Shown one piece after another: positions 27,020-35,692 of a DNA stretch of 48,892 bases. Numbering within the stretch: position 1 is the first letter of the stretch; each line of letters begins with the position of its first letter. Made by a program: the position numbers and the translations under genes. The notes beneath the pieces were generated by a model. It was not told the DNA's origin. It ran no database searches and worked only from the letters and a program-made list of their open reading frames with translations. This DNA comes from Thermodesulfobacteriota bacterium. GTDB lineage: Bacteria; Desulfobacterota; Desulfomonilia; UBA1062. The stretch is taken from positions 1-48,892 of the forward strand of contig JALOOZ010000001.1 in assembly GCA_025454155.1 (NCBI GenBank). The letters run 5' to 3'.

Positions 27020-28090
27020 ATGACCACGAGGAGATCCGACAAGGGTACTGAGGAAGACAGGAAGACCACCCTGCCCCTGTACCCGATTTCCACAGGCGCC
27101 ACCGGCAGGTCCACGAACCTGGGGCGGCGGCTCATGCAAGGCACCCTGATTCTCTGCGGGATCATCTGGGTCTCGGACATCGCCTACAGAATCGTCAACG
27201 ACGTCTCCTATGTGAACCGCCAGCAGTGCGTCCTGTACAAGATCCTTCCGAAGACCGGCTTTGTTGTGTTCGAATATTTCTTTGAGACCCTCGTCGTCGT
27301 CTGTATCGGGATCTTCATCGCGGTGCTCCTGGGCCGCTGGTTTCTGCGGTTGCAGAAATTCTTCCCCAGCAATCCCGTCACCGCATTCCTCTATGCCTCC
27401 GTTCTCCCGGTTTGCTCCTGCGCGGTGATCCCCCTAATCTCCTCCCTGAAAGGGCGGGCAAGGTTCATGACCACCATGTCGTTCGTCCTTGCAGCCCCCC
27501 TTCTCAGCCCGTACATCCTGGTGCTGTCCTTTTCAGTGCTGGGGTTCACCTATGGCATGCTCAGGATAGCCTCCTCCTTTCTTGTCGTGATGGCCACCAT
27601 AGGCATACTCGGATTGGTTCAGAGAAACGCCACGGGCCTGGAATTCCTGACAGCAGGGACTGGTTGCCAGGAGCCCTGCAGGGGGAAGGAAGACGACATC
27701 TACCTTGAGACCTACGGAATTCTCAAGGGCATGCTTCCGCTCATACTCCTCGGGGCCGCCCTGGGCGTAGGGCTCGAGCTGCTTGGACCGAGGTCCTATC
27801 TGCTGAACAGCCTGGCGGGAAAGGGGGCCTTCGGGGTGCTCGCCTGGATCACGATAGGGGTTCCCCTCTATTTCTGCAATGGTGCAGAGGTCCTCTTTCT
27901 CCGGCCCCTGGTCAGCCACGGATTCCCGCTGGGCACGGCCATCGGGTTCTCGCTGACGTCCACCACGGTCTGCACCACGTCCATCGCCATGCTCATCAAG
28001 ACCATCGGGGCACGGCTTTCCGTGGTGCTGGTCGTATGCGTGTTCACCTTTTCGTGCCTGCTGGCGTTTCTCATAAATGCGCTGTTCTAG
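27020..28090 (+). CDS. Membrane permease of the ArsP/DUF318 family
   Basis: About 356 residues with eight or so hydrophobic segments. The motif PVCSCAVIPLISSLKGR near the first third, with paired cysteines inside a membrane segment, is characteristic of this permease family. A shorter conserved half (VPLYFCNGAEVLFL) lies near the end. Relatives export organoarsenicals or metals; the substrate here is unknown. A cysteine-rich loop (GCQEPCRG) sits between the two halves. The start at 27020 (MTTRRSDKG) is chosen because upstream residues to 26912 look non-coding; the ribosome site is weak. It diverges from clpB and converges on the beta-barrel gene. Confidence 0.8.
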   Translation: MTTRRSDKGTEEDRKTTLPLYPISTGATGRSTNLGRRLMQGTLILCGIIWVSDIAYRIVNDVSYVNRQQCVLYKILPKTGFVVFEYFFETLVVVCIGIFIAVLLGRWFLRLQKFFPSNPVTAFLYASVLPVCSCAVIPLISSLKGRARFMTTMSFVLAAPLLSPYILVLSFSVLGFTYGMLRIASSFLVVMATIGILGLVQRNATGLEFLTAGTGCQEPCRGKEDDIYLETYGILKGMLPLILLGAALGVGLELLGPRSYLLNSLAGKGAFGVLAWITIGVPLYFCNGAEVLFLRPLVSHGFPLGTAIGFSLTSTTVCTTSIAMLIKTIGARLSVVLVVCVFTFSCLLAFLINALF

Positions 28091-28104
28091 CCTCCCCTGC
28101 AGCT

Positions 28105-28965
28105 TCAGAAGGTGTATACAACCGTAAGGGTCGGGCCGGTGGTCCTGTCCCGGGACTCGGTCTTCTCCCACGTCCGCGGGTTCATGGCCTCCAGGTACCA
28201 CTCCTGAAAGCGGTATCCAAGCTGCATGACCAGGTTGTCGATGGGCAGGAGGCTCACGTTCGCCTCACCATTGAAGGAAACTGAGTATTTGGGGTAGATG
28301 TCGAAGGTGACGTCTTCCTGATCCGTCATCTTCAGGTCGATCAGCGCCAGGCCCATACCCCCCTGTATCCCGAAGACCAGCTTCTCGAAAATGGGGTACA
28401 CGACACCGAAGCCGACCGTGGGCATATGCACCCGGGCGTCCAGGGTGTAGTCATAGACCGCCTGTCCCATGTCGGTGTCGTATCTCAAGGTCAGGTCGTA
28501 CTCGACTGTCTGATATTTGTACCCCGCATACACCCTGCAGTATCTGAGGAACGATGCCCTGTCCTGGTACTGGGCCAGCGAGTAGATGGCAGCCAGGTCG
28601 TAATCCATGCGGGTGGTGTCGATGCCGGTTTCGAGCGTCATGGTGTCTGCCTGGCCGTGCCAGTCCTGAGAAAAGTGACTTAAAAACATGGGTGCGAAGC
28701 TGAAGGCCCATGCACCGTCATCCGTCTGGTACCCGAGAACCGGTCCCGCCAGATAACCCGAGCCCTTGTCCACGTCGGATACCAGGGTCACGCCCACCTC
28801 GGCGAACCCCGCACCGATGTCCTTCTCGAACCAGTCGAGGACCGCCGAGTCCCATTGTGCCTGCCAGTATTTGGCCCCGACCAGGAAGGTCCCGGCTCTA
28901 GCTTCCGAAAGAGGTAAACCGAGAATGAATGTCAATGCCACGAGAACCACGCATGTTCGCTTCAT
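28105..28965 (-). CDS. Outer-membrane beta-barrel protein, unknown
   Basis: A 286-residue protein. A signal peptide (MKRTCVVLVALTFILGLPL, then an ARA cleavage-like site) precedes alternating hydrophobic/aromatic strands such as YLAGPVLGYQTDD, AWAFSFAPMFLS and CRVYAGYKYQTVEYDLTLRY, and the protein ends in Phe (VVYTF), the usual C-terminal signal for outer-membrane barrel assembly. No family recognised; 10-12 strands are possible. It is the last of three minus-strand genes, 65 bases behind a CsgG-like lipoprotein, with GGGGAGGAG before its start. With the upstream cytochrome it could form an envelope complex; that is inference. Confidence 0.7.
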   Translation of the reverse strand: MKRTCVVLVALTFILGLPLSEARAGTFLVGAKYWQAQWDSAVLDWFEKDIGAGFAEVGVTLVSDVDKGSGYLAGPVLGYQTDDGAWAFSFAPMFLSHFSQDWHGQADTMTLETGIDTTRMDYDLAAIYSLAQYQDRASFLRYCRVYAGYKYQTVEYDLTLRYDTDMGQAVYDYTLDARVHMPTVGFGVVYPIFEKLVFGIQGGMGLALIDLKMTDQEDVTFDIYPKYSVSFNGEANVSLLPIDNLVMQLGYRFQEWYLEAMNPRTWEKTESRDRTTGPTLTVVYTF

Positions 28966-29030
28966 ATCAGGACTCCTCCCCTTACCATCATCTGACTCCC
29001 AGGACGTCGTCGTGTTGCAGCACCGGTCTC

Positions 29031-29849
29031 CTACAGCGTGATGGGAATGGCCATGGCCAGCGTTGCCAGGTTCTTCTTCGCCCTGAGGAAATTCGGATCG
29101 TATTCCAGCGCCTCCGAGAACTTTTCCCTCGCCTCATGCAGAAGGATGATCGCATCCTTGTTCTTGCCGATCCTCTTCAGCTCCTCGGCCCGGGCCATCG
29201 CCATCTCTCCGGAATAGTTCCTCAGCGACGCATCCACGGATTTCGTCTCGACGGAATTCACTATCCTCGCCTTATCCTCTTCATCCAGCATGACTTCCAG
29301 GAAGTCGATGACCTTGACGAAGAGTTTTTTCTCAATCATGAAGAACTTGTCCGTCTCGCCGTTCATGGAGGCCGCTCCCAGCTGGATGCCCTCCTCCACG
29401 GAGAATATCTGCACGGCCATCCTGAGCTCTCCGTTCATCTCCGCGAACGAGCCCGTGAGAATATACTTCGCAGCGGTGAGCCTGCCGAGCTTCACCACGG
29501 TTTCCTTGTCCACGAGGTCCGATTTCTGCAGCTCGTATTCACGTACGATGTCCCTCAGCCGCTCCCTCTCGACGATATTGAAGACCCCCAGGGCCTCGAG
29601 GTCCGTGCTGAGCATGGTTGCAATGCCGTATTCCCAGGGCTGGAACTGGGACGCCTGATCCCTGGCCGTGGTGTTCTTGAAGTTCAGGACGGCCAGGCCG
29701 GCCCTGTCCGGCCGGGGTATGCCCGCGGTGTGATGACCCTGCGGAGCGGTACTGCACCCTGCCGAGAGGAGGGAAAGAACCACTGCCAGAACCGGCATGC
29801 ATGTCCTGCGATACCTCCCCGTGCCTGGTCCAGCAGAGAAGCTAGCCAT
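29031..29849 (-). CDS. CsgG/FlgO-like lipoprotein with helical C-terminal region
   Basis: About 272 residues. A basic N-terminus (GRYRRT) precedes a hydrophobic stretch ending in a lipobox-like LLSAGC. The following ~140 residues (LAVLNFKNTT, YGIATMLSTDLEALG, FNIVERERLRDI, AAKYILTGSFAEMNG) have the CsgG/TolB-N alpha-beta pattern seen in outer-membrane lipoproteins. The C-terminus is helical and TPR-like (AREKFSEALEYDPNFLRAKKNL). A GTG at 29870 overlapping the cytochrome stop is possible, but the ATG at 29849 has GGAG in front. I infer a periplasmic outer-membrane lipoprotein, cotranscribed with the cytochrome and the barrel. Confidence 0.72.
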   Translation of the reverse strand: MASFSAGPGTGRYRRTCMPVLAVVLSLLSAGCSTAPQGHHTAGIPRPDRAGLAVLNFKNTTARDQASQFQPWEYGIATMLSTDLEALGVFNIVERERLRDIVREYELQKSDLVDKETVVKLGRLTAAKYILTGSFAEMNGELRMAVQIFSVEEGIQLGAASMNGETDKFFMIEKKLFVKVIDFLEVMLDEEDKARIVNSVETKSVDASLRNYSGEMAMARAEELKRIGKNKDAIILLHEAREKFSEALEYDPNFLRAKKNLATLAMAIPITL

Positions 29850-29866
29850 GGTCCCGCTCCATCGGC

Positions 29867-31069
29867 TCACTGTTGCTGGAAGCTGATTTTCAACCTGTAC
29901 TTGTTGAAGAGGGCAACCTGCCGGAAATCATCGTAGTCGCTCCAGGAAGACCCGCCCGTGTTGCTCTTGGCCCATGCGTCAGACTGGCTGAGGGGATAAC
30001 TGCCAATAGCGATAATGTAGGTGCCGGGATTGATATCCATGGACAGGTAGGGGCTCTGCCCGGTCCGTGTAGAATGCCCTCCCGGCGCGCAGTCGCCATC
30101 ATCATCACATGAAGGATATGAACCTGTGCTGCTGCCGACACAGGTCCCGGCCTGGTTGAACAGATACATGTTCGCCTTGAGCTTGTTGTTGGAAGCGCCG
30201 TCACTGAAAAGGTCCGTGGGGATGGTCACCTTGTTTCCGCACCCCTCCCATGCATCCACATCGATCACAATGCGCCCGGCCTTGGTGATGGACATTACGA
30301 TATGATCAACTTCGGAGCTGCTAACTATTGATCCTGACAAGGGATTATTGAAGGATATGACAGGCTTGGTTCCCCCGCCGGTGTCGTTCACCGTAACAAC
30401 CACCGAGTCACTGCTCGAATCGCCGTTCTGATCCGTCACCCTGAAGACCACGGTATACACCCCTGTGGTCGCGAATGTCACGGCACCGGGATTGAGTACG
30501 GTCTGATTACCAGCACCCCCTCCAAAGTCCCACATGTACACGAAGGGAGTATCCCCGCTGGAGACCGACCCGGAAAAGTTCACAGATTCGCCCCTGAGGA
30601 CAGTGACGGCACTGGGGGATGGTGCAGTGATCGTGGCCGCCGGTATGGTGTTTCCGCCACCCGAGGTTTTCATGCCGCCTGCATGGCAGCCCTCACAGGA
30701 CAGCCCCGGGTTCTCCCCTTTTGTCTCGTGGCAGTTGTGGCACTGGGTCATGATGCAGCCATGCTGTTCCACAGGGTCACAGAGCTTTTCCACATCTGAG
30801 CCGGCCGTATGGCACGACCTGCAGTACCAGTGGGTCTGCCCGGCAATGGTCTGATGATCGTGGCACTTGATGCACATACCGTTGAAACGGGCCGAATGCT
30901 GCTCATGATTGAACTTGACATCCGACCAGGTCACGCAGCTGAACGTGACCACCCTGGAAGATTCCGGGATCACGGCCTGCTCTCCGGGGCGGTTGCTTGA
31001 AACGTCACATTGAATAAGAACAGGCGAGAGGAAGAAAACGAGGACTATGCCGGCGAACGTTCCTTTCAT
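29867..31069 (-). CDS. Tetrahaem c-type cytochrome with PKD domain
   Basis: A 400-residue exported protein. A signal sequence ends VLIQC, which could be a lipobox with an unusual Gln before Cys21. Four CxxCH haem sites are at residues 66-70, 83-87, 110-114 and 125-129; FNHEQH (His55, His58) and other histidines could be axial ligands, as in cytochrome c3/c7 proteins. A PKD-like domain (about 150-235, with YMWDFGGGAG and VTVND) and a C-terminal beta-sandwich resembling pre-peptidase-type domains follow. AGGAGGGAGTC precedes the start at 31069. It is first in the three-gene envelope operon; electron transfer at the cell surface is plausible but unproven. Confidence 0.85.
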   Translation of the reverse strand: MKGTFAGIVLVFFLSPVLIQCDVSSNRPGEQAVIPESSRVVTFSCVTWSDVKFNHEQHSARFNGMCIKCHDHQTIAGQTHWYCRSCHTAGSDVEKLCDPVEQHGCIMTQCHNCHETKGENPGLSCEGCHAGGMKTSGGGNTIPAATITAPSPSAVTVLRGESVNFSGSVSSGDTPFVYMWDFGGGAGNQTVLNPGAVTFATTGVYTVVFRVTDQNGDSSSDSVVVTVNDTGGGTKPVISFNNPLSGSIVSSSEVDHIVMSITKAGRIVIDVDAWEGCGNKVTIPTDLFSDGASNNKLKANMYLFNQAGTCVGSSTGSYPSCDDDGDCAPGGHSTRTGQSPYLSMDINPGTYIIAIGSYPLSQSDAWAKSNTGGSSWSDYDDFRQVALFNKYRLKISFQQQ

Positions 31070-31281
31070 GACTCCCTCCTGATGGGCCACGTATTCTGGC
31101 GATGAGGCCTGTGAACATGGCTCGTTGATACATAAAAAGAAACATCCAGTACATTCAAAGGCGCGCTGCGGTCTTTCCCGCTGCAATCAAGCACTTTAGA
31201 AATACAATGATATTCAAGGACCATCAATGATAATTATGACGGAAAACCGTTGAGGCAGGGCATCGAATACCCATGACGTTC

Positions 31282-31311
31282 AAAAGGGGAGGCCTCGAAC
31301 AGCCCCCCCTT
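31282..31311 (-). terminator. Rho-independent terminator of the hsp20 genes
   Basis: On the minus strand a 9-bp G+C-rich stem (arms 31311-31303 and 31292-31284, one G-T wobble) with a ten-base loop is followed by a T-run. It lies about 30 bases behind the last hsp20 stop, where a terminator is expected. Confidence 0.7.
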
Positions 31312-31342
31312 CGATCGCCACAGTCCCTGTAAGAAACCGCAC

Positions 31343-31846
31343 TCAGTCGGCCTTGATCCTGATCTTTTTCTGCGACTGCTTCTCCCTCTCAAGCTTGGGC
31401 AGGGTGATGGTGAGGATGCCTTTCTTGAAGGACGCCTCGGCCTTCTCGGTGTTCACCTCCTTGGGGATGGGGAGCACCCTGGTGAAGGTCCCGTAGGAGC
31501 GCTCCATATAGTAGGCCTCCTTGTCCTTCTGCTCGGTCTCTCCCTTCTTCTCACCCTTGATGGTCAGGGAATCCTTGCTCAGGCTGATCTCGATGTCCTT
31601 CTCGTCCATGCCGGGCAGTTCGGCGCTCACGGTGATGGACTTTTCGTCCTCGGTCATGTTCACCTGTGGATTGAAGGCACCCAGCGACCCCATCTCTTCG
31701 GTCCATGGCCGCAGCCCGGCACCCTTGAAAAAGTCATCGAACAGCCTGTTCATCTCCCGCTGGAACACATCCAGGGGATGCGCCTCATACTCACGGTCGG
31801 CAGGCAGATTCCTGCGCGTCCAACGGAACGGTGTCAGGTATTTCAT
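31343..31846 (-). CDS. Small heat-shock protein (Hsp20), copy 3 of operon
   Basis: A 167-residue alpha-crystallin protein. An N-terminal phenylalanine-rich part (DFFKGAG, MNRLFDDF) is followed by the alpha-crystallin domain (about residues 55-150; VSAELPGMDEKDIEISL, LTIKGEKKGE) and the GILTITLPK motif. Holdase chaperones of this type trap unfolding proteins for refolding by DnaK/ClpB. It is the longest of the three copies and the last in the transcript. AAAGGAGG precedes the start. Confidence 0.95.
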   Translation of the reverse strand: MKYLTPFRWTRRNLPADREYEAHPLDVFQREMNRLFDDFFKGAGLRPWTEEMGSLGAFNPQVNMTEDEKSITVSAELPGMDEKDIEISLSKDSLTIKGEKKGETEQKDKEAYYMERSYGTFTRVLPIPKEVNTEKAEASFKKGILTITLPKLEREKQSQKKIRIKAD

Positions 31847-31878
31847 GGTTTTCCCCTCCTTTGTGCTTCTCTCTGTCC

Positions 31879-32283
31879 TTATCCTGCCTTGATCGGTATG
31901 CTCCTGGTCTTGACCGCCTCTGCCTTGGGCAGCACGATGCTGAGCACGCCGTTTTTCATCTTTGCCTCGATCCTGTCCCTCTCGAACGCCTCGTTCAGCG
32001 TGAAGGCCCGGTGGTAGTCGCCGATGCCGTACTCCGAGTAGGTCGTACTGTGCTTGTCGAAGGACACCTCGCCGACCTGCGCTTCGATGGTGAGCACATC
32101 GTTTTCCAGGGAGATGTTCACCCCCTTGTCATCGGCGCCGGGCATGTCCGCATAGATGTACAGGTTGTTGGCATCTTCGAGGATGTCCACTGCCGGTGTG
32201 AAGACGACCCGGTCCTTGGTCCTCTCGGCGACCGAGGTATCCGGGACCTGGGTCTTTTCCAAATTTTTTTTCGTCTCTGCCAT
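31879..32283 (-). CDS. Small heat-shock protein (Hsp20), copy 2 of operon
   Basis: A 134-residue alpha-crystallin protein with VDILEDANNLYIYADMPG, LTIEAQVGE and GVLSIVLPKAE. It lacks the long Phe-rich N-terminus of copy 3, so it may assemble differently or form mixed oligomers. The ATG at 32283 is preferred to a GTG at 32289 because AGGAGGTG has better spacing to it. It lies between the two other copies, 32 and 18 bases away. Confidence 0.94.
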   Translation of the reverse strand: MAETKKNLEKTQVPDTSVAERTKDRVVFTPAVDILEDANNLYIYADMPGADDKGVNISLENDVLTIEAQVGEVSFDKHSTTYSEYGIGDYHRAFTLNEAFERDRIEAKMKNGVLSIVLPKAEAVKTRSIPIKAG

Positions 32284-32301
32284 GATCACTCACCTCCTGT
32301 A

Positions 32302-32742
32302 TTAATTTCCAGGCGTCACGCTTATCTTCCTTGGCTTGTCAGCCTCTGCCCGGGGAAGCACGATCCTGAGCACGCCGTTGACATACTCGGCCTGGACCTT
32401 TCCGGCATCGACATTGAAGGGCAGCTGCACGGTCCTGAAGAAGTCACCTGATCCGCGTTCCCGGCGGTGCCATGTCTCACCCTCCTTGACCTCGTGGGGC
32501 TTCCTCGTGCCCTTGATGGACAGCGTATCGCCAGTGACCGTGAGCTCGACATCCGCGGGGTCAATACCCGGGATCTCAGAGGTTATGATCACATCCTCGT
32601 CGCCGGAATGGATGTTCAACGGCGGGAAGTTCGCCACACGCCGCGGTTTTGGCAGGGGGAAGATGCTGCTGACCTCCTGCTGCATGCGATCTATCTCCCT
32701 CCATGGGTCCCATCTCCAACTCGGTCTTGCTATGGTAATCAT
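32302..32742 (-). CDS. Small heat-shock protein (Hsp20), copy 1 of operon
   Basis: A 146-residue alpha-crystallin protein (148 if the in-frame ATG at 32748 is used; AGGAGG is better spaced for 32742). It has WDPWREIDRMQQEV, the SEIPGIDPADVELTV strand region, LSIKGTRK, and GVLRIVLPRAE. First gene behind the sigma-32-like promoter. The three copies differ too much for a recent duplication, which suggests distinct oligomers or client ranges. Confidence 0.94.
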   Translation of the reverse strand: MITIARPSWRWDPWREIDRMQQEVSSIFPLPKPRRVANFPPLNIHSGDEDVIITSEIPGIDPADVELTVTGDTLSIKGTRKPHEVKEGETWHRRERGSGDFFRTVQLPFNVDAGKVQAEYVNGVLRIVLPRAEADKPRKISVTPGN

Positions 32743-32748
32743 ATCCAT

Positions 32749-33113
32749 TTCCCTCCTGACATAGGTTGGATGCTTTTTTCACACGTTTATTAGGGACACT
32801 TTTTAAGATTTCAAGGGGGGGTAGAACAGTGCATGAAAGAAACATTATTTCATCAATCAATGAATGATACCATGATATTACATGTTGCGCTTCATGCTCC
32901 CGAACTGGGATTTTCAGCAGGCCCATGAAATGAGTCAAGGGCATCCCGTTCCTGAGTGAACAGCCATTCGCCGTGAATAGTTGCTTAAAAATCAGACTGT
33001 TTTAAATATCGAATCCGCAGCACCTTTGCCAGAACACGAAAAACGCTCTGTACAGCGCCCCTTTTTGATGTTACATAACCACGAATCCCGAAGAGAAGAG
33101 TATCAGAAAGGCC
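32749..33113. other. 365-base intergenic region between hsp20 and 2-oxoacid oxidoreductase genes
   Basis: A divergent, A+T-rich stretch. The left part holds the heat-shock promoter described separately. The right part has a T/A-rich patch around 32982-33010 (TTGCTT, 17 bases, AAATAT) that could be a weak promoter for the rightward oxidoreductase genes. I see no convincing gene, tRNA or riboswitch; short frames here look like chance. Confidence 0.4.
32788..32815 (-). promoter_or_regulatory. Heat-shock (sigma-32-like) promoter of the hsp20 operon
   Basis: On the minus strand CTTGAAA (32815-32809) lies 13 bases ahead of CCCTAATA (32795-32788), close to the sigma-32 consensus of CTTGAAA and CCCCATNT with suitable spacing. 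It is about 45 bases ahead of the first hsp20 start. No CIRCE-type inverted repeat was seen. Confidence 0.65.
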
Positions 33114-33326
33114 ATGGCAGCAAAGGGAAAGATAACCATAGATCAAGGGTTGTGCAAGAGTTGTGAGCTGTGCATTACCGTTTGTCCTGAAAAGGCAATC
33201 CGCATAGCAGAAACCTTCAACCACCGCGGCTACCATCCTGCGGAGTTCGTGCTCGAGACCTGCAGGGGGTGCTCGCTGTGCGCCGTGATGTGCCCCGAGG
33301 TCGCCATCGAGGTGGAGCGTGGATAA
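33114..33326 (+). CDS. Ferredoxin subunit of 2-oxoacid:ferredoxin oxidoreductase
   Basis: A 70-residue protein with two [4Fe-4S] motifs: Cys14, 17, 20, 24 (CKSCELCITVCPEKAI) and Cys50, 53, 56, 60 (CRGCSLCAVMCPEVAI). Size and position identify it as the delta subunit of a four-subunit VOR/KOR-type enzyme. It carries electrons from the TPP site to external ferredoxin. It overlaps the alpha-subunit gene by eight bases, starting a compact operon. Confidence 0.93.
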   Translation: MAAKGKITIDQGLCKSCELCITVCPEKAIRIAETFNHRGYHPAEFVLETCRGCSLCAVMCPEVAIEVERG

Positions 33327-34389
33327 GCCCGAAAAGACCATGATGAAGGGCACCGACGCCATCGGTGAGGCAGCGATACAGGCCGGGTGCCGGTGCTACT
33401 TCGGCTACCCCATCACCCCGCAGAACGAGATCCCCGAATACATGTCCAGACGCATGGACGAGGTGGGCGGCGTCTTCCTGCAGGGAGAGAGCGAGATCGC
33501 ATCCATCAACATGGTGCTGGGTGCAGCGGCTGCAGGGGTGCGGGCCATGACGAGCTCCTCGTCCCCGGGCATCAGCCTCAAGCAGGAAGGGCTCTCCTTC
33601 CTCGCCTCCCTGGAGCTCCCGGCGGTCATCGTCAACATCAACCGGGGCGGACCTGGCCTGGGCAACATCGCTCCCAGCCAGGGCGACTACTACCAGGCCA
33701 CCCGGGGCGGCGGGCACGGCGACTACCGCATGCCGGTCTATGCCCCTGCGTCGGTCCAGGAGCTCTACGACATCACCATGAAGTCCTTCGACATCGCCGA
33801 CCTGTACCGCACACCGGTCATGATCCTGGGCGACGGCATGATGGGCCAGATCGTGGAGCCCATCGTCATGCATGCCAGGCCCGAGGTGGATCTCCCGCCC
33901 AAGGATTATATCCTGGACGGCGCCGAGGGGAGGCCGTCACGCATCGTCAAGTCCCTGATCCTGGACGTGCGCCTCATGGAGGAGCACAACTGGAAGCTCA
34001 AGCGGAAATATGACCTCATGAGAAACGAGCTCCCCATGCACGAGGAGTTCATGACCGAGGACGCCAAGATGGTCGTGGTCGCCTACGGCACGGCCGCCAG
34101 GATCGCCAAGGGCGCGGTGAATCGCGTCAGGAGCAATGGCCTGAAGGTGGGGCTCATACGGCCCATCACCCTGTGGCCGTTCCCGGACGAGGCCATTGCG
34201 GGCATCACCAAGAGGGCAAAGGTGATCCTGGTCTTCGAGATGAGCACCGGCCAGATGATCGACGACGTGCGCCTCGCCACCCAGGGAAAGGTGGAGTGCG
34301 AGTTCTACGGCAGGCCGGGCGGGGTTGTCGCTGCACCTCAGGAGATCGCCAGGATCATCGAGCGGCACTGGCTGCAGAAGGAGCTGTGA
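33319..34389 (+). CDS. 2-oxoacid:ferredoxin oxidoreductase alpha subunit (VorB-like)
   Basis: A 356-residue alpha subunit of the VorB type: MKGTDAIGEAAI, FGYPITPQNEIPEYM, SSSSPGISLKQEG and the GGPGLGNIAPSQGDY stretch. KorA-type proteins with a fused gamma domain are longer, so this belongs to the four-subunit class that oxidises branched-chain, aryl or related 2-oxoacids to acyl-CoA. The start is a GTG with AGGTGGAG in front, overlapping the ferredoxin gene. It presumably works with the next two genes and a reduced ferredoxin pool that may also feed the GRE activases. Confidence 0.94.
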   Translation: MDKPEKTMMKGTDAIGEAAIQAGCRCYFGYPITPQNEIPEYMSRRMDEVGGVFLQGESEIASINMVLGAAAAGVRAMTSSSSPGISLKQEGLSFLASLELPAVIVNINRGGPGLGNIAPSQGDYYQATRGGGHGDYRMPVYAPASVQELYDITMKSFDIADLYRTPVMILGDGMMGQIVEPIVMHARPEVDLPPKDYILDGAEGRPSRIVKSLILDVRLMEEHNWKLKRKYDLMRNELPMHEEFMTEDAKMVVVAYGTAARIAKGAVNRVRSNGLKVGLIRPITLWPFPDEAIAGITKRAKVILVFEMSTGQMIDDVRLATQGKVECEFYGRPGGVVAAPQEIARIIERHWLQKEL

Positions 34390-35132
34390 TGAAAAAGGTG
34401 TTCACCAGACCTGAATGCCTGAAGCGAACCCCCTTCCACTACTGCCCGGGGTGCGGGCACTCCATCATCCACCGGCTCGTGGCCGAGCTCATCGACGAGA
34501 TGGGGCTGCGGGGCAAGGCCATCTGCGTCCCACCGGCAGGCTGTGCAGTGCTGGCATACAACTACTTCGACATCGATGTGTGCGAGTCGGCCCACGGCAG
34601 GGGCTGTGCCATCGCCACCGGATTCAAGCGGGCCCTGCCCGACCGCTTCGTGTTCACCTACCAGGGCGACGGCGACATGGCGGCCATAGGCACGGCCGAG
34701 ACAATCCATGCAGCCAACCGGGGCGAGGTCATCACTTCCATCTTCGTGAACAACGCGGTGTACGGCATGACCGGCGGGCAGATGGCCCCCACCACCATGC
34801 TCGGCCAGAAGACCACCACCTCACCCTTTGGAAGACGTTCCAAGGTGGAGGGTTTTCCTCTGCGGATCACGAACCTCATCGCCCAGCTCGACGGGGCAGC
34901 CTATGTGACGCGGACCTCGGTGGCCACGCCGGCCAAGGTCATGGCCACCAAGAAGGCGATAAAGAAGGCCTTCGAGATCCAGCTGCAAGGTCTCGGGTAT
35001 ACCCTGGTCGAGATCCTGTCCCCCTGCCCCACCAACTGGAAAATGACCCCGGTGGAATCCTTCAAGTACCTGGAAGAGCGCATGGAGAAGGAATACCCGC
35101 TGGGGGTTTTCAAGGACATTACGAAGGACTAA
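34389..35132 (+). CDS. 2-oxoacid:ferredoxin oxidoreductase beta subunit (TPP-binding)
   Basis: A 247-residue beta subunit. CPGCGHSIIHRL near the start and the thiamine pyrophosphate motif (GDGDMAAIG, then about 20 residues to FVNNAVYGMTGGQ) are clear. It starts inside the alpha stop (TGATG). Together with alpha, gamma and delta it makes a complete four-subunit enzyme. Substrate range (2-oxoisovalerate, indole- or phenylpyruvate, 2-oxoglutarate) cannot be fixed from these motifs; a paaK gene 4 kb downstream makes aryl substrates possible. Confidence 0.94.
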   Translation: MKKVFTRPECLKRTPFHYCPGCGHSIIHRLVAELIDEMGLRGKAICVPPAGCAVLAYNYFDIDVCESAHGRGCAIATGFKRALPDRFVFTYQGDGDMAAIGTAETIHAANRGEVITSIFVNNAVYGMTGGQMAPTTMLGQKTTTSPFGRRSKVEGFPLRITNLIAQLDGAAYVTRTSVATPAKVMATKKAIKKAFEIQLQGLGYTLVEILSPCPTNWKMTPVESFKYLEERMEKEYPLGVFKDITKD

Positions 35133-35143
35133 GGAACGCTGAT

Positions 35144-35689
35144 ATGCTTCAGAAGACCATCATGAGCGGCATAGGCGGGCAGGGCATCCTGTTCTCCGGC
35201 CTGTGCCTCGCCTGGACGGCCATGCTCGAGGGTCACCAGGTGACCTATCTCCCGTCCTACGGCGCAGAGATGCGCGGCGGAGTCACCTCGTGCACCATCG
35301 CCATCTCGGACGAGGAGATCGCATCACCTGTGGCATCGTCGCCCGACTATCTGGTCATCATGGACAATGAATCGCTCCTGCGTCTCCAGAACCTGGGTGC
35401 ATCGGGGGGAGAGATCTTCATCAACACCAGCATCGTCACCGACCGGCCCGGCCGCGGAGACATCGAACTCGTGGAGATCCCGGTGACAGACATCGCACGC
35501 TCCACCGTGGGCGAGCAGTATGCCAACATGATCATGCTGGGCGCCTTCGTGAACAGGACCCACCAGGTGAAATTCTCCTCCATGGTCGACAATATGGACA
35601 TCATCCTTGGCAAGGGAAAGGCCAAGTTCAGGGACAAGAACATCGAGGCCCTCAAGATCGGGTATGAATATTTTCTGAAGGAGAAGTAG
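35144..35689 (+). CDS. 2-oxoacid:ferredoxin oxidoreductase gamma subunit
   Basis: A 181-residue gamma subunit with SGIGGQGILFSG, SYGAEMRGG and ANMIMLGAF, the signature strands of the CoA-site subunit of 2-oxoacid:ferredoxin oxidoreductases. It follows beta by 11 bases with AAGGA in front and is four bases ahead of the tandem-ACT gene. Subunit order delta-alpha-beta-gamma is the standard one. Confidence 0.94.
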   Translation: MLQKTIMSGIGGQGILFSGLCLAWTAMLEGHQVTYLPSYGAEMRGGVTSCTIAISDEEIASPVASSPDYLVIMDNESLLRLQNLGASGGEIFINTSIVTDRPGRGDIELVEIPVTDIARSTVGEQYANMIMLGAFVNRTHQVKFSSMVDNMDIILGKGKAKFRDKNIEALKIGYEYFLKEK

Positions 35690-35692
35690 GCC

